Below, one piece after another: positions 16,598 through 25,850 of a DNA stretch of 64,000 nt (position 1 is the stretch's first letter; the number at the start of each line of letters is the position of its first letter). The stretch covers positions 124,001 to 188,000 of the forward strand of contig NZ_JACHVU010000002.1 in NCBI RefSeq assembly GCF_014190915.1. Direction: 5' to 3'. This DNA comes from Mycolicibacterium iranicum. Its GTDB lineage: Bacteria > Actinomycetota > Actinomycetes > Mycobacteriales > Mycobacteriaceae. Both the position numbers and the translations under genes were made by a program. The notes below the pieces were generated by a model. The model made no database searches and had not been told where the DNA came from. It saw nothing but the letters and a program-made list of their open reading frames with translations.

Positions 16598-19214
16598 CCT
16601 TCTCGCGCCCGCGACGGCCGCTCCGGCCACCGCCGAACGCAACATGAACGTCAACGCGCTGGCCCTGGTCGCCTCGACCTTGACCACGGGAATCCTCGGC
16701 CTGGCCTTCTGGTCGGTCGCGGCCCGACTCTTCCCGGCAGCCGAAGTCGGTGTCGCCTCGGCGCTCATCACCTCCGCGGTGATGCTCTCGACGCTGTCGA
16801 TCATCGGCATCGACGTGTTGTACGAACGCTTCCTGCCGCTGGCCGGCGTGCGGGCGACCCAACTGCTACGGCGGGGCTTTCTGCTCGTCGCCGGCGTCGC
16901 GCTGGCCGCGGGTGCACTGCTGGTGGCCTTCGGGCCGCGCGACGCGCTGTTCGACAGCGGCTGGGAGATGGTCGGTTACCCGATCCTGGTCGCGGTATTG
17001 GCGCTGTTCGCGTTGCAGGACAAGGCTGCCGCGGGCCTGGGTGTGGCGCGTTGGGCGGCACTGAAGAATCTGGTGCACGCGGCAGCGAAGCTCGCGGCCA
17101 TCGTCGCGCTGGCGATGTGGAGCACCGCGCTGACCATCGTCGCAGCCTGGGCGCTCACGGCTCTCGTCGCCGGTGCGTGGGCCTTCGCGGCGCTGTACCG
17201 GCGCGCGGGAAGCCATCCCCGTTACCGGCGCGCCCCCGACCTGCCCGGCACCCGCGACCTGTGGTCCTACTTCGGCTCGTCGTTCGGTATCACGGCGCTG
17301 TGGTCCATCGGCCCGCTGGTGGCCCCGCTCATCGTGATCACGCAGGTCGATGCCGAGGCCAACGCGCACTTCGCGGTCGCATGGGCCATCGTCAGCGCGC
17401 TGCTGCTGGCCACCCACCTGATCACCAGTCCCTACGTCGCCGAGGTCGCCGCACACCCCGACCAGGTCCGCGCACTGTCGCGCCGGATGGCGGCCACCGT
17501 GGCGGTGTTCACCGTGGCGGCGTCTGCCGGGCTCGTGGTGTTCGGCCCGATGCTGCTGAGCATCGCGGGACCCGAGTACCGCGAGGAAGGACTGGGACTG
17601 CTGCATCTGGCGGCGGCCTTCCTTCCGCTCGCGGCGGTCTCCACGGTGTACGAGGCGTTCGCCCGGGTGCGTCGCCGGTTGCGGCTCTACCTTGTGCTGC
17701 AGGCGTTTTCGGCTGTCGTGGTCGTCACGGTGGCCTGGGCGACCACCGCCGACCTCGGACTGACCGGAATCGGCTGGGCCTATCTGTCGGCGCAGGCGGT
17801 GGAGGCCGCCGTCCTGATCGGCCCCGTCATGTCCTGGCTACGGCGTGGCGGACCGACGGCGCCCGAGGACGCCGCCCGGTTGCCGCTCGGTGAGACCGAG
17901 GCCCCTACCGAGCCGGACGCCGCGTCCCACGACCACCCGGCGGTTTCGACGGAGCTGCAGTGCCGGCTATGCGGGTCGTCGCGTCTTCGTAGCGTGGTCG
18001 ACCTCGGAGCCACCCCGCCGTGCGAATCCTTCCTCACCGCAGCCGATCTCGACGCCCCGGAGCCGACCTATCCGCTGCATCTGCGCGTCTGCCAGGATTG
18101 CCTGCTGCTCCAGCTGCCGGCGCTGATCACCCCCGAGAACACGTTCACCGAGTACGCGTACTTCTCGTCCTACTCCGACAGCTGGGTGCAGCACTCCCGT
18201 CGGTTCGTCGAGGAGGCCGCCGAACGCCTCGACCTCGGCAGCGAGTCGATGGTCGTCGAGGTCGCGAGCAACGACGGATATCTGTTGCAGCACGTGGTCG
18301 CCCGGGGCATCCCCTGCCTGGGAATCGAACCGTCGGTGAACGTCGGGGCGGCGGCCCGCGCGAAGGACGTGCCGACGATGACCGCGTTCCTCGATGAGAA
18401 GGTCGCCGCGGACGTGCGCTCCCTGGCCGGCCCGGCCGACCTGGTGATCGCCAACAACGTCTACGCACACATCCCCGACCTCCTCGGTTTCACCCGGGCA
18501 TTGCGGATCCTGCTCGACGACGACGGCTGGCTCAGCATCGAGGTGCATCACGCGCTGAACCTGGTGCGCGAGGGCCAGTTCGACACGATCTACCACGAAC
18601 ACTTCCAGTACTACACCGTGCTGACGGCCATCCGGGCGCTGGCCACCGCGGACCTCACCGTGGTCGACGTCGAGATGATCCCGACACACGGGGGATCGAT
18701 CCGGCTGTGGGCGCGCCCGGCGGTGTCGGCCGGGGTGCCGAGCCCGCGCGTCGCCGAGGTCCTCCAGGTGGAGGCGGACGCCGGGCTGCACGACATCGCC
18801 GGTTACGAGCAGGTGCAGCGGCGCGCCGAGACCATCCGCCACGACCTCCTGCAGTTCCTGCTCGACTGCCGCTCCGACGGCAAGCGCGTCGTGGGTTACG
18901 GGGCGCCGGGCAAGGCCACCACGCTGCTCAACTACTGCGGGATCCGTCCCGATCTGCTCGAGTACACCGTCGACCGGAATCCGTACAAGCACGGCCGATT
19001 CATCGCCGGCGCCCGGATCCCGATCCTCGACCCGGCCCAGATCGCCAAGGACCAGCCGGATTTCGTGCTGATGCTGCCGTGGAACCTGAAGGACGAGCTG
19101 ACCTCGCAGCTGGCCTACATCGGCGAGTGGGGCGGCCGCCTGTTGGTTCCGATGCCGAACATGCACTTCGCGGACAGCGAGAATTTCACCTCAGATTGGG
19201 AGCAGGGCCGATGA
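16587..19214 (+). CDS. fusion: polysaccharide flippase (Wzx/MurJ-like) + sugar C-methyltransferase
   Basis: An 875-residue protein in two parts. Residues 20-425 are a polytopic membrane domain of the polysaccharide-flippase superfamily, about 12 helices. After a charged linker (425-455), residues 456-870 form a complete NDP-hexose C-methyltransferase of the TylCIII/TcaB9 type. This has zinc Cys459, Cys462, Cys502 and Cys505, a SAM motif VVEVASNDGYLL near 556-567, catalytic Tyr669-His670-Glu671-His672 (YHEH), and a C-terminal domain with YGAPGKATTLLNY. No start codon lies in the linker, so it is one polypeptide. It links sugar tailoring to membrane translocation. It overlaps genes on both sides. 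Confidence 0.88.
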   Translation: MPADLLAPATAAPATAERNMNVNALALVASTLTTGILGLAFWSVAARLFPAAEVGVASALITSAVMLSTLSIIGIDVLYERFLPLAGVRATQLLRRGFLLVAGVALAAGALLVAFGPRDALFDSGWEMVGYPILVAVLALFALQDKAAAGLGVARWAALKNLVHAAAKLAAIVALAMWSTALTIVAAWALTALVAGAWAFAALYRRAGSHPRYRRAPDLPGTRDLWSYFGSSFGITALWSIGPLVAPLIVITQVDAEANAHFAVAWAIVSALLLATHLITSPYVAEVAAHPDQVRALSRRMAATVAVFTVAASAGLVVFGPMLLSIAGPEYREEGLGLLHLAAAFLPLAAVSTVYEAFARVRRRLRLYLVLQAFSAVVVVTVAWATTADLGLTGIGWAYLSAQAVEAAVLIGPVMSWLRRGGPTAPEDAARLPLGETEAPTEPDAASHDHPAVSTELQCRLCGSSRLRSVVDLGATPPCESFLTAADLDAPEPTYPLHLRVCQDCLLLQLPALITPENTFTEYAYFSSYSDSWVQHSRRFVEEAAERLDLGSESMVVEVASNDGYLLQHVVARGIPCLGIEPSVNVGAAARAKDVPTMTAFLDEKVAADVRSLAGPADLVIANNVYAHIPDLLGFTRALRILLDDDGWLSIEVHHALNLVREGQFDTIYHEHFQYYTVLTAIRALATADLTVVDVEMIPTHGGSIRLWARPAVSAGVPSPRVAEVLQVEADAGLHDIAGYEQVQRRAETIRHDLLQFLLDCRSDGKRVVGYGAPGKATTLLNYCGIRPDLLEYTVDRNPYKHGRFIAGARIPILDPAQIAKDQPDFVLMLPWNLKDELTSQLAYIGEWGGRLLVPMPNMHFADSENFTSDWEQGR

Positions 19215-20011
19215 AAGTTGTGCTGTTTTGCGGAGGTTACGGCATGCGCATGCGCAACGGCACCGACGACACCGTCCCCAAGCCGATGCAGATGCTGGGC
19301 CCGCGACCACTGATCTGGCACGTGATGCGGTACTACGCGCACTTCGGTCACACCGACTTCGTACTGTGCCTGGGCTATGGCGCCGAGCACATCAAGAACT
19401 ACTTCCTCACCTATGAGGAATCGGTGTCCAACGACTTCGTGATCCGCGGGGGCAAGGTCGAGCTGCTGCAGTCCGACATCCGGGACTGGTCGATCACGTT
19501 CGTCGACACCGGCGCGGAATCGCCCATCGGGGAACGACTCCGCCGCGTGCGCAAGTACGTCGAGGACGACGAATACTTTTTGGCCAACTACGCCGACGTG
19601 CTCACCGACGCGCCGCTGAACACCATCGTGGACGAGGTGAAGGAGTCCGGAGCCCTGGCCTCGATGCTCATCGTCCCGCCGCAGTCGTCGTTCCACTGTG
19701 TCGACATCGACCCCGGCGACGGCGTCGCCCGGGTCACCGGGATCACTCCGGTGTCCCGCCTTCCGATCTGGGAGAACGGCGGCTACTTCGTCCTGTCGTC
19801 CAAGGCGCTGGACCTGCTCACCGAGAACTGCGATCTGGTCGAGGACGTGTGCGGCCGCCTCGCGGCGGAGGGTTCGCTGTACGGCTACAAGCACCTCGGT
19901 TTCTGGAAGCCCGCCGACACGTTCAAGGAACGGGCCGAGCTCGAAGCGGCCTATCGCAGCGGCGATCGCCCGTGGGCGTTGTGGGAGCACGAGAAGGTGC
20001 CCGTCTCGTGA
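19211..20011 (+). CDS. sugar-1-phosphate nucleotidyltransferase (RfbF-like)
   Basis: A 266-residue nucleotidyltransferase resembling glucose-1-phosphate cytidylyltransferase. MKVVLFCGGYGMRMR is the nucleotide-binding loop and PKPMQMLGPRPLIWHVM holds the PKPM signature. DEYFLANYADVLTD lies near the metal site, and FWKPADTFKERAELE near the C-terminus is typical of RfbF. It would make the NDP-sugar precursor for the cluster. The nucleotide (CTP or dTTP) cannot be settled by eye. The start overlaps the fusion gene by ATGA. No matching 4,6-dehydratase gene is in the window. Confidence 0.85.
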   Translation: MKVVLFCGGYGMRMRNGTDDTVPKPMQMLGPRPLIWHVMRYYAHFGHTDFVLCLGYGAEHIKNYFLTYEESVSNDFVIRGGKVELLQSDIRDWSITFVDTGAESPIGERLRRVRKYVEDDEYFLANYADVLTDAPLNTIVDEVKESGALASMLIVPPQSSFHCVDIDPGDGVARVTGITPVSRLPIWENGGYFVLSSKALDLLTENCDLVEDVCGRLAAEGSLYGYKHLGFWKPADTFKERAELEAAYRSGDRPWALWEHEKVPVS

Positions 20012-20667
20012 TGGCGCTGCGGACCCAGCCCGTCGACGAGGTCGCCGTCCTGGGGGCGCACTGCGACGACATCGCGATCGGCATGGGCGCAACACTTCTC
20101 ACCCTGTCCCGGTCGAATCCGGGGCTGACCGTGCACGCGCTGGTCCTCTGCGGCGCGGGCACCGAGCGCGAAGCCGAGGAGCGGGCGGCGCTGGCCGCGT
20201 TCTGTCCGGAAGCCCAGGTGCATCTGACGCTGCTGGAGGTGCCCGACGGTCGCGCCCCGTCGCACTGGGACGCGGTGAAAGACGGCTTGCACACCTTCCG
20301 TCGCACCTGCGACCCGCAGGTGGTGTTCAGCACGCAGCGCCACGATGCGCACCAGGATCACCGGCTGCTCGCCGAGCTGACGCCGACCGAGTTCCGTGAT
20401 CATCTGGTGCTGGGCTACGAGATCCTGAAGTGGGAATCGGACACCCCGACCCCCAACGTGTTCCACCCGCTCGATGCGGAGACAGCTGAGGAGAAGGCCA
20501 GGTTGCTGCACAAGCATTACCCGTCCCAGGTCGGCCGGGACTGGTTCGACGAGCAGTCGTTCCTGGGCCTGTCGCGGCTGCGAGGTGTGCAGTGCCGCAG
20601 CCCGCACGCCGAGGCGTTCCTCGCCGAGAAGGCACTGCTGACCTTCTCCGGCCGAGGTGCGGCATGA
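20011..20667 (+). CDS. PIG-L/LmbE-family deacetylase
   Basis: A 218-residue zinc hydrolase. The metal and catalytic motif [11 protein letters not shown] is near residues 14-24 (family form AHPDDxxxG) and the second metal His pair is HDAHQDHR near 110-117. The family removes N-acetyl groups from sugars, as MshB does for mycothiol. Here it probably de-acetylates an amino sugar of the cluster product. The ATG shares one base with the previous stop (TGATG); GTG at 20008 is an alternative. It overlaps the epimerase gene by ATGA. Confidence 0.87.
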   Translation: MALRTQPVDEVAVLGAHCDDIAIGMGATLLTLSRSNPGLTVHALVLCGAGTEREAEERAALAAFCPEAQVHLTLLEVPDGRAPSHWDAVKDGLHTFRRTCDPQVVFSTQRHDAHQDHRLLAELTPTEFRDHLVLGYEILKWESDTPTPNVFHPLDAETAEEKARLLHKHYPSQVGRDWFDEQSFLGLSRLRGVQCRSPHAEAFLAEKALLTFSGRGAA

Positions 20668-21698
20668 CCCGTCGGGTGCTGGTCACCGGGCATCTCGGAT
20701 ACCTCGGCGCCGTCATGGTGCCGATGCTGCAGGCGCAGGGCTATGAGGTGTCGGGACTCGACGTCGGCTATTTCGCCGACTGCGTGCTGGGCCCGCAGCC
20801 CGTCGACCCGCCTGCGCTGGCACTCGATCTGCGCGACGTCCGGCCGGAGGACCTGCACGGCTATGACGCCGTCCTCCATCTGGCCGCCCTGTCCAACGAT
20901 CCCCTGGGTGCTCTGGTCCCCGGGGTCACCCACGACATCAACCACCATGCCTCGGTCCGGTTGGCTCGCGCGGCGAAAGAGGCCGGGGTCGCGAGGTTCC
21001 TGTACGCGTCGACGTGCTCGGTGTACGGCGCCGCCGGTGACGGTCTGGTCGACGAGGACGCGCCGCTGCATCCGCTGACGCCGTACGCCGTCAGCAAAGT
21101 ACGGGTCGAGGACGACCTCGTCGCGCTCGCCGACGCCGGCTTCTGCCCCGTGTTCCTGCGCAACGCCACGGCTTTCGGGTTCTCCCCGCGGCTGCGGGCC
21201 GACATCGTGCTGAACAACCTGGTGGGTTCGGCCGTGCTCACCGGTGTGGTGCGTGTGCTCTCCGACGGCACACCGTGGCGCCCGCTGGTGCACGCCCGCG
21301 ACATCGCCGCCGCGTTCCTCCGGTGCCTGGAAGTTCCCGCGTCGACGGTGTCCTGCCGCGCGTTCAACATCGGCAGCGAGGAAAACAACGTCACCGTCGC
21401 GCAGATCGCACAGTACGCGGCCGACGCGGTCCCGGGTTCCGAGGTGCTGATCACCGGCGAGACGGGGGCGGACCCGCGTTCGTACCAGGTCGATTTCCGC
21501 AGGGCCCGAGAGGAACTCGGCTACACCGCCACGGTGTCGGTGACCGAGGGCGCAGCCGAGCTGGCGTCGGCGTACCGAGAGTACGGGTTGACCGCCGCCG
21601 ACTTCGGCGCGACGTTCACCCGGTTGGCCCGCTTGGCGCACCTGCGCGAGACCGGCCTGCTGGACGACGAATTGCGTCGTGTCACAGCAGATGCGTGA
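20664..21698 (+). CDS. NAD-dependent sugar epimerase/dehydratase (extended SDR)
   Basis: A 344-residue extended SDR. The NAD-binding motif TGHLGYLG is near residues 8-15, [10 protein letters not shown] near 73-82, a STCSVYGA strand carries the catalytic Thr/Ser region, and YAVSK gives the Tyr-Lys pair. A Rossmann-like core is followed by a substrate domain ([20 protein letters not shown]). It probably reduces or epimerises an NDP-4-keto-sugar. Start ATG overlaps the PIG-L stop. Its 3' end overlaps the opposite-strand RmlC-like gene by 17 bp. Confidence 0.88.
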   Translation: MTRRVLVTGHLGYLGAVMVPMLQAQGYEVSGLDVGYFADCVLGPQPVDPPALALDLRDVRPEDLHGYDAVLHLAALSNDPLGALVPGVTHDINHHASVRLARAAKEAGVARFLYASTCSVYGAAGDGLVDEDAPLHPLTPYAVSKVRVEDDLVALADAGFCPVFLRNATAFGFSPRLRADIVLNNLVGSAVLTGVVRVLSDGTPWRPLVHARDIAAAFLRCLEVPASTVSCRAFNIGSEENNVTVAQIAQYAADAVPGSEVLITGETGADPRSYQVDFRRAREELGYTATVSVTEGAAELASAYREYGLTAADFGATFTRLARLAHLRETGLLDDELRRVTADA

Positions 21699-22269
21699 CG
21701 AGGTGGGCCCAGCTGCCCGCCGCCCTGTCGCGCGGCGACAGCAACGCGCCGTCCAGGGGCCACTCGATTCCCAGGCTCGGGTCGTCGTGCGCCACCGCGA
21801 GGTCTTCGGTGGGGTCGTGCGGGCGGTCGATGCGGTAGCACACGTCGGCGGTGTCGCTGAGCGCCTGAAAGCCGTGGAGCATTCCGGGGGGCACGTAGAG
21901 GTGCCGGAATGTGTTGTCGTCGAGCAGGAATGCCTCGTGATGGCCGAACGTCGGCGACTGCGGACGCGCGTCGACGAGGACGTCGTGCACCGCGCCGTGC
22001 GCGCACCGCACCAGCTTGGCCTCACCGGCTCCGCCACGGCCGTGCAGGCCGCGGATCACCCCGCGCGCAGAACGCGACTGCGAATCCTGGACGAACGACG
22101 CCGCCGTGCGCGGGTGACCCTGCACCTCGGTCGACGGGGTGCCCGCCGTGCGCGCCCACGCGTCGAAGATCTCGGTGTCGAAGGTGCGGGTGAAGAATCC
22201 GCGGTCGTCGTGGTGCGGTTCGGGCACGAGGCTGATCACGCCGGCGAGCCGGGAGGGTTCGATACGCAC
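21682..22269 (-). CDS. dTDP-4-dehydrorhamnose 3,5-epimerase-like cupin
   Basis: A 195-residue RmlC-family cupin. RGVIRGLHG carries the catalytic His76, [17 protein letters not shown] holds Lys85 and the adjoining strands, and [10 protein letters not shown] and [16 protein letters not shown] are family signatures. The conserved Tyr of the YxP motif that acts as general acid in RmlC is His151 here (RPHDP), so activity may be 3-epimerisation only or altered. It is the only gene of the cluster on the minus strand. Its GTG start lies 14 bp from the next plus-strand gene, so the two are divergent. Confidence 0.83.
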   Translation of the reverse strand: MRIEPSRLAGVISLVPEPHHDDRGFFTRTFDTEIFDAWARTAGTPSTEVQGHPRTAASFVQDSQSRSARGVIRGLHGRGGAGEAKLVRCAHGAVHDVLVDARPQSPTFGHHEAFLLDDNTFRHLYVPPGMLHGFQALSDTADVCYRIDRPHDPTEDLAVAHDDPSLGIEWPLDGALLSPRDRAAGSWAHLVTHLL

Positions 22270-22283
22270 CAGGACATGGTGGC

Positions 22284-24701
22284 ATGAAACCCGGCCATTG
22301 CCGCGGGTGCGGCCAGCCCGGGATGCACCGGGTGCTCGACCTCGGGATGGTCCCGGCCGCCGACGACTTCCCGCTCGCCGATCGCCCTGTCGATCCGTCG
22401 GAGGCTTCGCATCCCCTCGCGATGGACCAGTGCTCCTCGTGTGGGCTGGCCCAGCTCGCCGATGACGACACCGAGACGGCCGAACCCCGCGGCGTCGAGC
22501 CCCAGGCGCTCAAAGATCAGGCCGCAGAGGCTGTTCGGCGCGTCTCCACGGCGGGGTGGCTCGACAGCGGGGGCACCGTCCGCGAGTTCGGCAGCCCGCA
22601 CGGCGGCAGCTGGGTGCCGCTGCTCACCGACCGTGGGTACCGGACCACCGGCGGGACGGCCGACGTCGTCCTCGACTGTTTCGGGATCATGCACGACGCC
22701 GATCAGGCGGGGGCCTTCGAAGTACGTGCCGCAGCCACCGCCGCCGACGGGGTGCTGCTGCTCCAATTCCACACCCTTGCGGCGATCGTCGCGCACGGGC
22801 AGTGGAACGCGTTGCGCCACGGCCATTTCGCGTACTACTCGACGCCGGTGGTCGTGTCACTCCTGCAGCGTGTCGGCATGCGGGCGGCGCAGGCGTGGAC
22901 GTTCGATCTCTACGGCGGCACGGTGCTCGTCGCGGCGGTGCACGGAACGGGTGAACCGGGCCCCAGCGTCACCGCCCTGACGGCGGCAGAAGCCGCGATG
23001 ACCGATGCTGCGACGGTCGGCGCGCTGCAGGACGCCGCCGATGCGCAGGCCGTGGCCTTGCGCTGCTGGCTCGAAGGGGAGCGCAGGGCGGGTCGCAGTG
23101 TGTATGCCTACGGTGCGGCATCGCGAGCCGTTGCCCTGTTCGCCCGTGCAGGCGTGGACCGGTCGCTGATCGCCGCGGTGGGCGACGCGTCACCCACCAA
23201 GCAGGGACGCCGGATGCCGGGCACCGACGTGCCCATCGTCGCACCGGAGGACCTCGTCCGGGCCGACCCGGACCGGGTGTTGCTGACCCTGGCCGACCTG
23301 CTGCCCGAGGTATCGGCCCGATGGCCTGCGCTCGACGGCCGCTGGGTCACCGACGACCGATTCGTCTCGCACACACCCGGTTTCGCCCGCTCCCGACAGC
23401 TCCAGCAGCGTCTGCACGACCTTGTTCCCGGCGGTGCTCACACCTATGCGCGGGGTGCCGATCAATACCCGGAGTTCATGCCCGCGGTGCTCACCCGCGG
23501 CGAAGGATGCCGTGTCTGGGACGCCGACGACAACGAGTATGTCGAGTTCGGCATGGGGTTGCGGGCGGTGACCCTGGGCCACGGCTATGCACCCGTCGTG
23601 GCGGCCGCAGCCGACGCGATGGCCCGCGGCCTCGGCTTCAGCAGGCCGACGACGGCCGAACTCGAGGCCGCAGAGGACTTCCTCGATCTGGTGCCCGGCG
23701 CCGACATGGTCAAGTTCGCCAAGAACGGCTCCGATGCCAGCACGGCGGCCGTCCGTCTGGCCCGCGCGGTGACGGGTCGCCACAAGATCGCGATCTGCGA
23801 TCAGCCGTTCTTCTCGACCGACGATTGGTTCATCGGGACCACGGCGATGGCCGGCGGGATCCCCGCCGACCACGCGGCGATGACCGTGAAGTTCACCTAC
23901 AACGATCTGGCCTCCTTGGCCGCGGTGCTCGAACGCGAGGACGTCGCCTGCGTCGTGATGGAAGCCGCGACTGCGACGGCCGAACCCGACGACGGCTTCC
24001 TGCAGGGCGTCCGCGACCTGTGCCACAGGACCGGGACACTGCTCGTCTTCGACGAGATGATCACCGGATTCCGCTGGGCGGCAGGCGGTGCGCAGACGCA
24101 CTACGGGGTGACCCCCGATCTGTCGTGCTGGGGCAAGGCCATGGCCAACGGCTTCCCCTTGTCGGCACTGGCGGGCTCGCGCCGCTACATGGAACTGGGC
24201 GGGCTGCGCGCCACGTCCGACCGGGTGTTCCTGCTGTCGACTACCCACGGCCCGGAAGCCGCGTCGCTGGCTGCTTTTCGTGCGGTGGCGGCCGCCTACC
24301 GCACGGGGGACCCGATCGCCCGCATGGAGCACGCGGGCCGTCGGCTGGTGCGCGGGGTGACGGAGGCCGTGTCCGCGGCGGGTCTGGCCGGCCACATCCA
24401 GGTGATCGGCAGACCGTCCTGTCTGGTCTTCGTGACGCGCGACGCCGACGGGGTGCCCTCGCAGGCGTACCGGACGGTGTTCCTGCAGGAGTTGATGCGC
24501 CGCGGCGTGCTCGGTCAGTCGTTCGTCACCTCGGCCGCACACACCGACGCCGACATCGACCACACCGTCGAGGCGGTCCGCGGTGCGCTGACGGTCTACG
24601 GATACGCCGTGGAGTCGGGCAGTGTCCGGGGTCTGCTCCAGGGCAGGCCGGTCGCGCCGGCGATCCGCCGTACCACAGCGCCGAGGGCGCTCAGATCCTG
24701 A
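22284..24701 (+). CDS. fusion: degenerate sugar C-methyltransferase + class III aminotransferase
   Basis: An 805-residue fusion. Residues 1-365 follow the C-methyltransferase layout: zinc Cys6, Cys9, Cys50, Cys53, a SAM domain and a C-terminal YGAASRAVALF domain. However, motif I reads VREFGSPHGGSW, and the catalytic YHEH is RHGH (178-181), so methyl transfer looks lost. Residues 366-790 are a complete PLP aminotransferase of the glutamate-1-semialdehyde aminomutase group: NGSDASTAAVRLAR, DEMITGFR and Lys618 in WGKAMANGFPLSAL. It may aminate a keto-sugar, with the dead domain binding substrate. It ends in the 25-bp hairpin repeats. Confidence 0.86.
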   Translation: MKPGHCRGCGQPGMHRVLDLGMVPAADDFPLADRPVDPSEASHPLAMDQCSSCGLAQLADDDTETAEPRGVEPQALKDQAAEAVRRVSTAGWLDSGGTVREFGSPHGGSWVPLLTDRGYRTTGGTADVVLDCFGIMHDADQAGAFEVRAAATAADGVLLLQFHTLAAIVAHGQWNALRHGHFAYYSTPVVVSLLQRVGMRAAQAWTFDLYGGTVLVAAVHGTGEPGPSVTALTAAEAAMTDAATVGALQDAADAQAVALRCWLEGERRAGRSVYAYGAASRAVALFARAGVDRSLIAAVGDASPTKQGRRMPGTDVPIVAPEDLVRADPDRVLLTLADLLPEVSARWPALDGRWVTDDRFVSHTPGFARSRQLQQRLHDLVPGGAHTYARGADQYPEFMPAVLTRGEGCRVWDADDNEYVEFGMGLRAVTLGHGYAPVVAAAADAMARGLGFSRPTTAELEAAEDFLDLVPGADMVKFAKNGSDASTAAVRLARAVTGRHKIAICDQPFFSTDDWFIGTTAMAGGIPADHAAMTVKFTYNDLASLAAVLEREDVACVVMEAATATAEPDDGFLQGVRDLCHRTGTLLVFDEMITGFRWAAGGAQTHYGVTPDLSCWGKAMANGFPLSALAGSRRYMELGGLRATSDRVFLLSTTHGPEAASLAAFRAVAAAYRTGDPIARMEHAGRRLVRGVTEAVSAAGLAGHIQVIGRPSCLVFVTRDADGVPSQAYRTVFLQELMRRGVLGQSFVTSAAHTDADIDHTVEAVRGALTVYGYAVESGSVRGLLQGRPVAPAIRRTTAPRALRS

Positions 24702-24744
24702 AGCGCCGAGGGCGCTCAGGATCTGAAGCGCCGAGGGCGCTCAG
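24677..24744. repeat. three tandem 25-bp hairpin repeats at a convergent gene junction
   Basis: Units start at 24677, 24702 and 24727 (the third is 18 bp). Each contains AGCGCC-gag-GGCGCT, a perfect 6-bp hairpin. The first unit includes the stop of the aminotransferase fusion and the last includes the stop of the YciI-like gene, so the array spans both 3' ends. It probably acts as a bidirectional 3'-end element. It is not a CRISPR array: there are no unique spacers. Confidence 0.8.
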
Positions 24745-25037
24745 CCCGTGGTGCCGCCCATGATCTCGAGCACCTCGAACGTGTTGAGCCCGGCGGTGAT
24801 CGACGGATCGGCCTCGGCGGTGGCGAGTACCTCGGCGCGATCGGCGGCGCGCAGGACACCCAGCCCCCACACGCCTTCGGGATCGGCGACCGGGCCGTAG
24901 ACCACGACGCGGCCGGCGGCCAGGAGCTCCTGCCAGTAGGTCGTGTGCAGGTGCATGGTGTGCTGCTCGATGTCGGTCATCGTCTGGGCGAAGTCCGGCC
25001 GGGGCGGGATCAGCCGGAACAGGAACAGCTCGCTCAT
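24741..25037 (-). CDS. YciI-like protein
   Basis: A 98-residue small protein of the YciI dimeric alpha-beta barrel fold ([55 protein letters not shown]). The conserved His of the family appears in HxxHL form. The ATG at 25037 fits the fold and overlaps the previous gene's stop by 4 bp, so the two are coupled. The function of most YciI proteins is unknown; some act as small dehydrochlorinase or isomerase subunits. Confidence 0.75.
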   Translation of the reverse strand: MSELFLFRLIPPRPDFAQTMTDIEQHTMHLHTTYWQELLAAGRVVVYGPVADPEGVWGLGVLRAADRAEVLATAEADPSITAGLNTFEVLEIMGGTTG

Positions 25038-25837
25038 TGCGCGGCCCGCGTCGCGGGATGCACGGCGATCAGCCCTAACATGCTGCGGCGCCTGCACATA
25101 TCGGCCAGCTCGGCATACGCCTTCTCGCCGAGCAGTTCGGTGAGCTCCGGCGCGTAGGACTGCCACACCTGCTTCTCGCCCACGTGTGTGCCCGGGTCCC
25201 CGGTGCAGTACCAATGCAGATCGGCCCCGCCCTCACCCCAGCCGCGGCGGTCGTACTCGGTGATCGTGGTCTTGAGGATCTCGGTGTCGTCCGGGCGGGT
25301 CACCCACTCCTGGGTGCGGCGGATCGGGAGCTGCCAGCACACCTCGGGCTTGAGGGTGAGCGGTTCGACACCGATCTTGAGCGCCTTGCTGTGCAGCGCA
25401 CACCCGATGCCGGCGGGCCATCCCGGTCGGTTCAGGAAGATGCACGCGCCCTTGTACTTTCGGGTCCGCCAGTTCGGCTTGCCGTCGTACTCGTCCATCT
25501 CGAGGTAGCCCTTCTTGCCCAGGCCCTTGTCCCGGTACTGCCAGTCCTCGGCGGTCAGCAGCTTCACCGCGTCGTCGAGCTGCGCGCGGTCGTCGTCGTC
25601 GGACAGAAACGCGCCGTGCGAACAACATCCGTCGTCGGGGCGTCCCTCGACGGTGCCCTTGCACGCGGGGGTGCCGAACACGCATGTCCACCGCGACAGC
25701 AGCCACGTCATGTCCGCGGCGATCAGATGCTCGGGGTTCTCGGGGTCGTAGAACTCCACCCATTCCCGGGCGAAATCCAGTTCGACCTCGCCAGGATGCG
25801 ATGGCGATGCGCTCACGGTTTCCCACGGTAGACCCAT
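25034..25837 (-). CDS. conserved Cys-rich mycobacterial protein (Rv0495c-like)
   Basis: A 267-residue protein with conserved clustered cysteines: Cys51 and Cys59 ([10 protein letters not shown]), a DDGCCSHG pair near 68-75, CIFLNRP and [11 protein letters not shown], then CW. The pattern suggests bound zinc or iron, as in DUF3109/YkgJ-like proteins. The start ATG at 25837 leaves 12 bp to ppx; a GTG at 25816 is equally possible because TACCGT precedes it. It matches Rv0495c by order. Function is unknown; a redox role is possible. Confidence 0.7.
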   Translation of the reverse strand: MGLPWETVSASPSHPGEVELDFAREWVEFYDPENPEHLIAADMTWLLSRWTCVFGTPACKGTVEGRPDDGCCSHGAFLSDDDDRAQLDDAVKLLTAEDWQYRDKGLGKKGYLEMDEYDGKPNWRTRKYKGACIFLNRPGWPAGIGCALHSKALKIGVEPLTLKPEVCWQLPIRRTQEWVTRPDDTEILKTTITEYDRRGWGEGGADLHWYCTGDPGTHVGEKQVWQSYAPELTELLGEKAYAELADMCRRRSMLGLIAVHPATRAAQ

Positions 25838-25850
25838 TAGGTTGGACGAG
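25838..25850 (+). promoter_or_regulatory. -10 box for leaderless ppx
   Basis: TAGGTT (25838-25843) lies 6 nt before the GTG of ppx at 25850, the same spacing seen for senX3 and the Cys leader. It abuts the start of the opposite-strand gene at 25837, so the two divergent promoters must overlap. Confidence 0.5.

Noticed and set aside
16597..16620. Frameshift joining the glycosyltransferase to the flippase
   Set aside because: The ends overlap by 11 bp with clear start and stop codons, a normal operon overlap.
24677..24744. CRISPR array
   Set aside because: Units are directly adjacent with no unique spacers and no cas genes; better explained as tandem 3'-end hairpins.
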